Of a DNA stretch of 6,047 bases, positions 1 to 5,348 are shown one piece after another. Within the stretch, counting starts at the first letter, position 1. Every line of letters starts with the position of its first letter. This DNA is from an uncultured Campylobacter sp. GTDB taxonomy: Bacteria; Campylobacterota; Campylobacteria; Campylobacterales; Campylobacteraceae. The stretch lies in contig CALCKS010000145.1 of assembly GCA_937965895.1 (NCBI GenBank), positions 1 through 6,047 on the forward strand, written 5' to 3'. Below the pieces are notes generated by a model. It ran no database searches. It saw only the letters and a program-made list of their open reading frames with translations, and was not told where the DNA came from. The translations under genes were made by a program, and so were the position numbers.

Positions 1-2132
1 TTCATCTCACCAAGGCCTTTATAGCGTTGTATATAGGCGCCTTTTTTGGCATTTTTCTCGATCTCGTCTAGTACGTCTATTACGTCGCCTTTTAGCTCGA
101 TACCGCGCTCTTTTATCTTTTGACTGATATAAAGCGCTTCCTCGTAAAGAGGATTTGTAAATAAATTTTCATTTACCAAAAGCTCTTCTAGGCCGCTTTC
201 GGTTTGTACGTAAATTCTAGCTTCCTCTTCGCTGACGTAGGAATTTAGGATATTGTGCCCCTGAGCTTCTAAATAATTTTTCAAAATTTCATAAATTTCA
301 CCGTAGCTTTTTGAAACGATATCTGGATTTTCGATCATATATCTAACCGCAGAGATCACGCTAAAGCGCTTTTCAAGCTCTTTTAATACGCTTCTATAAG
401 CCGCGACTATCTTTAAAAAGTCTATGAGATCAGCGTTTCCGATACCTTCAAACTCGACCCCTTCGATGCCGGTTTCTATTAGAAATTCATTAAGCGCTCT
501 TTCGTCTTTTAGATAAATTTCTTTTTTACCCTTTTTATAGCGGTAAAGAGGCGGCTGAGCTAGATAAATATGACCGTTTTCCACGACTTTGTGTAAAAAT
601 CTAAAGAAAAACGTTAAAAGCAGCGTCTGAATATGACTACCGTCGACGTCGGCATCGGTCATGATGATGATTTTGTGGTAGCGAAGCCTTTCAGCATCAA
701 ATTCATCGCCGATACCGCAACCTAGAGCAGTTATCATGTTTTTTATTTCGTCTGATTTTAAAATTTTATCTAAGCGCGATTTTTCGACGTTTAAAATTTT
801 ACCTTTTAACGGCAAAATCGCCTGAAACACCCTATCGCGTCCTTGTTTGGCCGAACCGCCCGCAGAGTCGCCCTCCACCAGATAAAGCTCGCTGATAGTT
901 GGATCTTTACTCTGACAGTCAGCTAGTTTACCGGGCAGAGTTCCTATGCTTAGACCCTCTTTTTTACGCGTTAGATCGCGAGCTTTTTTAGCAGCTTCAC
1001 GTCCGCGTGCCGCCATTAACGCTTTTTCCATTATCGCGCGAGCTTCAATCGGATTTTCTTCAAAATACTTGCTAAGTACCTCAAAAACCATCTTTTGAAC
1101 GATCGGTTTTACGTAGCTTGAGCCTAATTTTCCTTTCGTTTGGCCTTCAAACTGCGGCTCGGGTACCTTTACGCTGATAACTGCGATGAGGCCTTCGCGG
1201 ATATCTTCGCCCGTGATTTTCGTGTCTTTTTCGCGGGCTGCAGCGTTTGCTGCGATATAGTTTGTTATCACGCGAGTTAAACCCGCACGAAATCCAGCTT
1301 CGTGCGTACCGCCGTCAGGGGTTTTGATATTATTTACGAAGCTTAGTAAATTTTCGCTATAAGTATCGTTGTACATCAGTGCAAAATCGACTAAAACGTC
1401 CTCTTCGCCGCCGCTAAATGATACGGCTTTGCTTACGGCTTCGTTTTTATTCATATCCGTTACAAAGCTCTCAAGTCCGCCCTCGTAGTGAAAGCTCTCG
1501 CTTCTACCGTTTCTTTGATCCTTAAAATTTATCGTTATTTTTGGATTTAGATAGGCTAGCTCGCGAAAACGTTTAGCTAAAATTTCATCGTTAAATTCCG
1601 TAACCTCAAAAATACTGTCATCCGGCCAAAACTCTACCTGAGTTCCGGTTCTATTTGTGGTTTTTATAACCTCAAGGTCGCTTTGCGGGATACCTTTTGA
1701 GAATTCTTGTCTATGTAGTTTGCCGTCTCGTTTGATATTTACGACCAGTTTTTTAGAAAGGGCGTTTACGACGCTAACGCCCACACCGTGCAGGCCGCCT
1801 GAAACCTTATAAGTATCTTTGTCAAATTTACCGCCTGCGTGAAGTACGGTTAAAACGACAGTAGCGGCTGAAATTTTCTCCGTAGGGTGCATATCGACAG
1901 GTATACCGCGTCCGTTATCGGTGATGATAGCAGAGCCTTCGCGCGTTAGTTCTACGTCTATCGTATCACAGTAGCCCGCCATCGCTTCGTCTATGGAGTT
2001 ATCGACGACCTCGTAGATCATGTGGTGTAGGCCGCTTATGTTGGTATCTCCGATATACATACCGGGGCGTTTTCTAACCGCTTCGAGTCCTTTTAAAACT
2101 TTAATATTTTCCGCGCCGTAATTTTGCTGCAT
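1..2132 (-). CDS. gyrB: DNA gyrase subunit B (3' end beyond the window)
   Basis: GyrB is the ATPase subunit of DNA gyrase, which with GyrA introduces negative supercoils into DNA. I translated it on the minus strand from the ATG at 2132; 710 codons are open and the frame leaves at the left edge within the conserved IQRYKGLGEM segment. GyrB proteins of this type are about 770 residues, so roughly 60 C-terminal residues are missing. The GHKL ATPase domain shows the Glu of YEVVDN (about E41, catalytic base), N45, D72 in TDNGRGIP, and the glycine-rich loop GGLHGVGVSVVNALS. The TOPRIM domain has EGDSAGG (E420) and TDADVDGSH (D493 and D495, metal ligands). The E. coli-type insertion in the C-terminal half seems absent. 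AAAGG at 2139-2143 lies 6 bases before the ATG and supports this start. It lies 17 bp after dnaN on the same strand, so the two are probably cotranscribed. No frameshift was seen. Confidence 0.98.
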   Translation of the reverse strand, partial: MQQNYGAENIKVLKGLEAVRKRPGMYIGDTNISGLHHMIYEVVDNSIDEAMAGYCDTIDVELTREGSAIITDNGRGIPVDMHPTEKISAATVVLTVLHAGGKFDKDTYKVSGGLHGVGVSVVNALSKKLVVNIKRDGKLHRQEFSKGIPQSDLEVIKTTNRTGTQVEFWPDDSIFEVTEFNDEILAKRFRELAYLNPKITINFKDQRNGRSESFHYEGGLESFVTDMNKNEAVSKAVSFSGGEEDVLVDFALMYNDTYSENLLSFVNNIKTPDGGTHEAGFRAGLTRVITNYIAANAAAREKDTKITGEDIREGLIAVISVKVPEPQFEGQTKGKLGSSYVKPIVQKMVFEVLSKYFEENPIEARAIMEKALMAARGREAAKKARDLTRKKEGLSIGTLPGKLADCQSKDPTISELYLVEGDSAGGSAKQGRDRVFQAILPLKGKILNVEKSRLDKILKSDEIKNMITALGCGIGDEFDAERLRYHKIIIMTDADVDGSHIQTLLLTFFFRFLHKVVENGHIYLAQPPLYRYKKGKKEIYLKDERALNEFLIETGIEGVEFEGIGNADLIDFLKIVAAYRSVLKELEKRFSVISAVRYMIENPDIVSKSYGEIYEILKNYLEAQGHNILNSYVSEEEARIYVQTESGLEELLVNENLFTNPLYEEALYISQKIKERGIELKGDVIDVLDEIEKNAKKGAYIQRYKGLGEM

Positions 2133-2149
2133 TATTTACCTTTGTTATT

Positions 2150-3217
2150 TTATAAATTTATTGGCATGATTACCGTTTTTAGCTCATTTGAGCTCACCGT
2201 AAAGGCTAAATTTGAGTCGTTAAATCCAAATTCGAAATGTTCCTCTTCGATGCTTTGTAAGAAATCAAGCAAGTATCTATTTTTCACGCCGACGTAGATC
2301 TCTTCTTCTAGTCCAGTTGCAAATTCTATCGTCGTTTTAGCTTCCGAGTTATCCTCGACAATGCTTTCAAAGCTTATGGTTTGAGGAGCAAATACGATTT
2401 TTGTGCTCTCAGAGATGATCGAAACGGTTTTGATGCCTTCTATCATCTTATCTCTGCTTAGTCTTAGTCTTCGTTTTATTTCTTGCGGGATTACTCTGTT
2501 GTAGTCAGGAAATCTACCGTTTATAAGCTTTGTAAAAAACTCGAAATTTGCGCTTTGAGCGATCAGAGTCGTATCGTCGTAGTAAATTTCGATCTTGTCA
2601 AAAAATAGCTTTTGTATCTCGCTAATAGCTTTTTTTGGGATTATTAGGGAAAATTCGCTCTGAGTTGGCGTTTCAAATCTAAATACGCTAAGCCTTTTCG
2701 TGTCGGTGCCGACTATGTTTATGTAGTTTTGCTTAATGTCAATAAGAGCGCCGTTTAGCTCAAATTTAGGGTTATTATTGTCGATGCTTGTAAAAATTTT
2801 CTTTAAACTTCGTCCAAGCATTACGGCGTCGACTTCAAATTTATTTTTATTTTCTACTGTTGGGAAATTTGGAAAATCCTCAAATTTGTACATCGGAAGC
2901 TTATATTTTGAGTTTTTTTGTTTTATATAGAGGTAGTTATTTACTGTCTCTAGTGTGATTTCTTCGTCTTTTAGGCTTCTTATGATGTCAAGTAATTTCT
3001 TACCGTTTGCAGTAGCATTTCCCTCGTCCATGATTTTGACATTTGAGAGCTTATATGCTAGGCCGATCTCGTGGTCTGTTGCTTTGATATTTAGGATACC
3101 GTCTTTAGCTCCGATAAATATATGCGAAGTTATAGCGCTTAGATCTTTTTTCTCTAGGTAAGAATTGCTATTTGTTACGATGCTTTCTAAAGCGTTTTTA
3201 TTAATCGCGACTTTCAT
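2150..3217 (-). CDS. dnaN: DNA polymerase III beta subunit (sliding clamp)
   Basis: The product is the ring-shaped homodimeric clamp that tethers DNA polymerase III and other clamp-binding proteins to DNA. It has 355 residues, normal for Campylobacter. The three clamp repeats can be followed: domain I with ATDHEIGLAYKL (about 46-57) and KKLLDIIRSL (73-82); domain II with GTDTKRL (170-176) and SLIIPKKAISEI (190-201); and the NGRFPDYNRVIP segment (233-244), which is the best family signature. The C-terminus is MPINL, matching the conserved MPMRL-type tail that borders the partner-peptide pocket. The ATG start is supported by AAAGGA at 3223-3228, 5 bases upstream. It is followed at 17 bp by gyrB and preceded by the dnaA-dnaN origin spacer. 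It looks lower in G/C than the gene at the right end (23 of 60 bases in 2641-2700). Confidence 0.98.
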   Translation of the reverse strand: MKVAINKNALESIVTNSNSYLEKKDLSAITSHIFIGAKDGILNIKATDHEIGLAYKLSNVKIMDEGNATANGKKLLDIIRSLKDEEITLETVNNYLYIKQKNSKYKLPMYKFEDFPNFPTVENKNKFEVDAVMLGRSLKKIFTSIDNNNPKFELNGALIDIKQNYINIVGTDTKRLSVFRFETPTQSEFSLIIPKKAISEIQKLFFDKIEIYYDDTTLIAQSANFEFFTKLINGRFPDYNRVIPQEIKRRLRLSRDKMIEGIKTVSIISESTKIVFAPQTISFESIVEDNSEAKTTIEFATGLEEEIYVGVKNRYLLDFLQSIEEEHFEFGFNDSNLAFTVSSNELKTVIMPINL

Positions 3218-3245
3218 TTTTTTCCTTTTATTTTTAAATTTCTTT
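3218..3245. other. Candidate DNA unwinding element
   Basis: This tract between the dnaN start codon and the TAG trinucleotides is almost entirely A and T (only CC at 3224-3225 and C at 3242 interrupt it). It adjoins the trio, G/C cluster and DnaA box arrangement and fits the easily melted part of an origin. It overlaps the dnaN Shine-Dalgarno site (3223-3228), so AT-richness could partly reflect that leader. Its role is inferred from composition and position. Confidence 0.5.
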
Positions 3246-3265
3246 TAGTAGCATTAGTAGGGGGC
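3246..3265 (+). other. DnaA-trio-like repeats followed by a G/C cluster
   Basis: The plus strand reads TAG TAG CAT TAG TAG (3246-3260) and then GGGGC (3261-3265), directly before a DnaA box. Read 3' to 5' away from the box this gives GAT, GAT, TAC, GAT, GAT, so four of five triplets match the DnaA-trio motif (3'-[G/A]A[T/A]-5') that guides DnaA onto single-stranded DNA in the bacterial origin unwinding system. The unit TTAGTAG occurs twice, 9 bp apart (3245-3251, 3254-3260). The order box, G/C cluster, trios, T/A tract is as expected. Function is inferred from this match. Confidence 0.6.
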
Positions 3266-3273
3266 GTGAAAAG
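3265..3273 (-). promoter_or_regulatory. DnaA box next to the trio element
   Basis: The minus-strand 9-mer is CTTTTCACG, with the TTCAC core and one mismatch to TTTTTCACN at its first base. It abuts the GGGGC cluster and the TAG trinucleotides, the position of the box that loads DnaA onto the unwinding strand in origins of this architecture. Confidence 0.55.
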
Positions 3274-3333
3274 TTTAAAACTGCTTTTATTTGCTTTAAA
3301 TATGGCATTTGCGGCGTTAAAAAAACGGTTTAT

Positions 3334-3352
3334 TTTTTCACTTTTATTCACG
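3334..3352 (+). promoter_or_regulatory. Tandem pair of DnaA boxes
   Basis: Two plus-strand 9-mers, TTTTTCACT (3334-3342) and TTATTCACG (3344-3352), lie 10 bp apart start to start, about one helical turn, which places both cores on the same face of the helix. They sit 3 bp outside the dnaA stop codon, at the far end of the spacer from the candidate unwinding element. The second differs from the E. coli TTATCCACA consensus only by T for C at position 5 and G for A at the last base. Confidence 0.65.
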
Positions 3353-3355
3353 TTT

Positions 3356-4666
3356 TTACTCTTTGGTTAAAATTTTATTCTTTAGTTCTTCGACGCGAAC
3401 CTTAAAATATTCATTCGTTTCTATTAGCTCGTTTATCTTTTTTATGCTGTGGCTTACTGCGGAGTGATCTTTCATATTAAAAAACTGAGCGATCTGCGGC
3501 ATCGAGTTTGGCGTCAAATTTTTAGCCAGATATATCACGATGCGCCTAGCTTCGACGATATTTTTTGAGCGTGATTTGCTTTTCATCTCGCTTGGTTTGA
3601 CGTTTAGCTCTTTGCTTACGATTTCAACGATATTTTCTAGATTTATATTTTCGCGCTTTTCTTTTATCTGATCGCGCAGGATATTTTTGGCAAATTCTAG
3701 CGTGATTTCTTGTCTCATGAGCCTTGCGTAAGCGTTTAAATTTATTATCGCACTTTCGATTTCTCGGATGTTATCGCCCATATTTGTAGCGATGTAGTTT
3801 ATGACGTCTTTGTCGAGGTAAATTTTATCAAATTCGCATTTTTTCTTGATTATTGCGATTTTAGTATCGAGCTCCGGCGGTGTGATATCGGCGATGATGC
3901 CCCACTCAAAACGCGTTCTTAGCCTATCTTCAAAGCCTTTTAGCAGCTTTGGTTGGCGGTCCGAGGTCATCACGATCTGGCCGTTTTTGGCGTGAAGCTC
4001 GTTAAACGTGTGGAAAAATTCCTCTTGGATTTTATCCGTTTTGCCTAAAAACTGCACGTCGTCGATGAGTAAAACGTCGCAGTTTCGGTACTTTTCTCGA
4101 AATCGCTCCATCGAGTGGTTGTTGAGGTTATAAGTAAAGTCCGTAATAAACTGCTCGCTTGTTACGCAAATGACCATTTTGCCGCCGTTTAGGCAAAAAT
4201 TTCCGACTGATTGCAAAAGGTGAGTTTTGCCAAGCCCAGTCGGGCCGTAGATAAAAAGCGGATTGTAAATCTTACCCGGCTGCTCGGATACGGCCTTCGC
4301 GCTTAAAAATGCAAATTGATTAGAGTCGCCGACGACGAAATTTTCAAACGTGTAACTTGGATTTAGGAGGCTGCTTTGCGCTTTTATCTCTTTGACGTCC
4401 ACTTTTTTGGCCGGTTTGCTTGCGATTTTGGTCGGGGCTTGGACTTCGACGACCGGTTTTTGCCCGGTTTTTACTTCAAAAAGGTGAGCAATTTTTGAGG
4501 CGTATTTGGTCTGGATAAATTTGGCGATAATCTCGTTTGGCGCGTTAAATACGACGTTTGTCGAATTTGAGCTTTTTTCGTTAAATTTAAGCTGCTTTAT
4601 GTAGCATTCAAATTCCGACGGTAAAATTTCTTTGGAAAGCAGCTCCAAAACCTCGTTTGCGACCAA
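3356..4666 (-). CDS. dnaA: Chromosomal replication initiator protein DnaA
   Basis: DnaA is the AAA+ ATPase that binds oriC, melts it and recruits the replicative helicase. The 436 residues are usual for Campylobacter. Domain I (about 1-70) includes KFNEKSS and the FNAPNEIIAKFIQTKY stretch; a short Lys/Ala-rich linker (about 78-95) is domain II. Domain III has Walker A GPTGLGKT (141-148), Walker B LLIDD (199-203), sensor 1 MTSD (233-236), the box VII arginine finger in RTRFEWG (R252) and sensor 2 GDNIREIE (R301). Domain IV has the helix-turn-helix with EARRIVIYLAKNL (372-384) and the signature DHSAVSHSIKKI (400-411). The first codon is TTG. The start is supported by AAAGG 7 bases upstream and by an N-terminus aligning in length with C. 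jejuni DnaA as I recall it. dnaN follows after the origin spacer; ruvC diverges upstream. Confidence 0.98.
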   Translation of the reverse strand: MVANEVLELLSKEILPSEFECYIKQLKFNEKSSNSTNVVFNAPNEIIAKFIQTKYASKIAHLFEVKTGQKPVVEVQAPTKIASKPAKKVDVKEIKAQSSLLNPSYTFENFVVGDSNQFAFLSAKAVSEQPGKIYNPLFIYGPTGLGKTHLLQSVGNFCLNGGKMVICVTSEQFITDFTYNLNNHSMERFREKYRNCDVLLIDDVQFLGKTDKIQEEFFHTFNELHAKNGQIVMTSDRQPKLLKGFEDRLRTRFEWGIIADITPPELDTKIAIIKKKCEFDKIYLDKDVINYIATNMGDNIREIESAIINLNAYARLMRQEITLEFAKNILRDQIKEKRENINLENIVEIVSKELNVKPSEMKSKSRSKNIVEARRIVIYLAKNLTPNSMPQIAQFFNMKDHSAVSHSIKKINELIETNEYFKVRVEELKNKILTKE

Positions 4667-4673
4667 ATTTTTG

Positions 4674-4678
4674 CCTTT
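4674..4678 (-). promoter_or_regulatory. Ribosome binding site fixing the dnaA TTG start
   Basis: The minus strand reads AAAGG followed by 7 bases and then the TTG at 4666-4664. There is no ATG or GTG with a comparable site that keeps the conserved N-terminal domain I, so this site is the reason for choosing the rare start codon. Confidence 0.7.
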
Positions 4679-4694
4679 AAGATTAATTCGCTAG

Positions 4695-4700
4695 ATTTTA
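4695..4700 (-). promoter_or_regulatory. Possible dnaA promoter, -10 element
   Basis: The minus strand has TAAAAT, one mismatch to TATAAT, about 29 bases upstream of the dnaA start codon, giving a short leader. No clear -35 hexamer is seen, which is usual for the main sigma factor in Campylobacter. The DnaA boxes at 4734-4763 would lie upstream of it, in the range where DnaA could act on its own gene. Confidence 0.4.
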
Positions 4701-4709
4701 TCTTAAATT

Positions 4710-4718
4710 TGTTAAAAT
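4710..4718 (+). promoter_or_regulatory. Possible ruvC promoter, extended -10 element
   Basis: The plus strand reads TGTTAAAAT, an extended -10 (TGn followed by TAAAAT) with one mismatch to TATAAT, in a T/A-rich setting and with no clear -35. Transcription would start near 4725, so the DnaA box cluster at 4734-4763 would fall just downstream of the start, inside the ruvC leader. Confidence 0.4.
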
Positions 4719-4732
4719 AGCGTTGAAATTCG

Positions 4733-4753
4733 TTTTTTCACGGTGTGAAAAAA
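4733..4753. promoter_or_regulatory. Inverted pair of DnaA boxes upstream of dnaA
   Basis: Arms TTTTTTCAC (4733-4741) and GTGAAAAAA (4745-4753) form a perfect 9-bp inverted repeat around GGT. In box terms they are TTTTTCACG on plus (4734-4742) and TTTTTCACA on minus (4744-4752), meeting head to head. They sit between the divergent dnaA and ruvC genes. The likely roles are DnaA binding as an origin subregion and control of dnaA. No T-run follows that would fit a terminator for either gene, and both genes read away from it. Confidence 0.7.
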
Positions 4754-4754
4754 G

Positions 4755-4763
4755 CGTGAAAAA
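4755..4763 (-). promoter_or_regulatory. Third DnaA box upstream of dnaA
   Basis: The minus-strand 9-mer TTTTTCACG is identical to the plus-strand box at 4734-4742. It starts 11 bp from the neighbouring minus-strand box, about one helical turn, so the two can be bound side by side on one face of the DNA. Confidence 0.65.
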
Positions 4764-4780
4764 CTATTGAAAAGAGCGAG

Positions 4781-5254
4781 ATGAAAATTTTAGGAATCGA
4801 TCCGGGATCGCGAAATTGCGGCTATGCAATCGTCGAAAAGACGCCAGTGAAAACAGTTTTGATCGAAGCGGGACTAATCAAAATAAAACCGAATTCTTTG
4901 CAGTATCAAATCACCGAACTTTGCGAGGGGCTTGACCTGATTTTTAAAAATCATAAATTTGACGAAGTGGCGATCGAGGACATATTTTTCGCTTATAATC
5001 CAAAAACGGTTTTGAAGCTCGCGCAGTTTCGAGGGGCGCTTAGTCTTAAAATTTTGCAACTTCACGGCGATTTTGCCGAGTACACGCCGCTTCAGGTTAA
5101 AAAAACGGTTACGGGCAAAGCCAAGGCCGACAAAGAGCAGGTGGCCTTTATGGTTAAGAAAATTCTCGGTATCACGAAGGAGATCAAACCGCTTGATATC
5201 ACCGATGCTATCGCTATTGCGCTAACGCATGCGAATAATTTACGCTTAAGATAA
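4781..5254 (+). CDS. ruvC: Holliday junction resolvase RuvC
   Basis: RuvC is the dimeric endonuclease that cuts Holliday junctions after RuvAB branch migration in recombinational repair. The 157 residues are a normal length. The RNase H-like fold is visible: first strand MKILGIDPGSRNCGYA with catalytic D7, then VAIEDIFFAYNP with E66, the LAQFRGAL segment (80-87), TGKAKADKEQV (111-121, equivalent to the TGxGxAxKxQV signature), and PLDITDAIAIALTHA with acidic residues D139 and D142. All four acidic active-site positions are present. The ATG is preceded by a modest purine-rich site (AAGAG, 4772-4776), 4 bases away. It diverges from dnaA and shares the box-bearing spacer. I recall the same ruvC-dnaA adjacency in C. 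jejuni, which supports long-standing linkage. Confidence 0.97.
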   Translation: MKILGIDPGSRNCGYAIVEKTPVKTVLIEAGLIKIKPNSLQYQITELCEGLDLIFKNHKFDEVAIEDIFFAYNPKTVLKLAQFRGALSLKILQLHGDFAEYTPLQVKKTVTGKAKADKEQVAFMVKKILGITKEIKPLDITDAIAIALTHANNLRLR

Positions 5255-5313
5255 GCTCAAATTTTTGTTTGTTATTTATTAAAATTTGGCTTCAAATTCT
5301 ACCATTTTTGAGC
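5255..5313. terminator. Nested inverted repeats between convergent genes, possible terminator
   Basis: Outer arms GCTCAAA (5255-5261, immediately after the ruvC stop) and TTTGAGC (5307-5313) are complementary. Inside lie alternative AT-rich hairpins: CAAATTTT (5258-5265) with AAAATTTG (5281-5288), and AATTTG (5283-5288) with CAAATT (5293-5298) around GCTT. The position between convergent genes suits a shared terminator, but the stems are weak and no clean T-run follows on either strand. In so AT-rich a spacer such repeats can arise by chance. Confidence 0.25.
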
Positions 5314-5348
5314 GTAAAATTTGATTGCTTGAAAATTTATCTCCTCGC

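Larger units (their letters stand above)
3218..4780. other. oriC: Chromosomal replication origin region (oriC), bipartite around dnaA
   Basis: The region consists of dnaA and the two spacers beside it. Each spacer has three 9-mers matching TT(T/A)TTCACN or differing from it by one base. The 3218-3355 spacer holds 3265-3273 (minus), 3334-3342 (plus) and 3344-3352 (plus). The 4667-4780 spacer holds 4734-4742 (plus), 4744-4752 (minus) and 4755-4763 (minus). Known background: Campylobacterota DnaA recognises boxes with a TTCAC core, and several members have origins flanking dnaA or in the dnaA-dnaN spacer. Only the 3218-3355 spacer also shows trinucleotides and a T/A tract suited to unwinding, so I infer that strand opening occurs there and that the other cluster is auxiliary or regulatory. 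Confidence 0.75.

Noticed and set aside
2736..3161. Two short plus-strand open frames (2736-2930 and 2955-3161)
   Set aside because: They lie wholly inside dnaN on the opposite strand, lack recognisable motifs and mirror the codon pattern of the real gene.
4733..4753. The inverted repeat as a transcription terminator
   Set aside because: It lies between divergent genes, where neither transcript would end, and its arms are matches to DnaA boxes.
4667..4780. A second trio-type unwinding element in the ruvC-dnaA spacer
   Set aside because: No run of TAG-like triplets adjoins any of the three boxes on either strand, although parts of the spacer are AT-rich.
4874..5065. Minus-strand open frame of 63 codons
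   Set aside because: It is antisense inside ruvC, whose frame has all catalytic residues; it shows no motif of its own.
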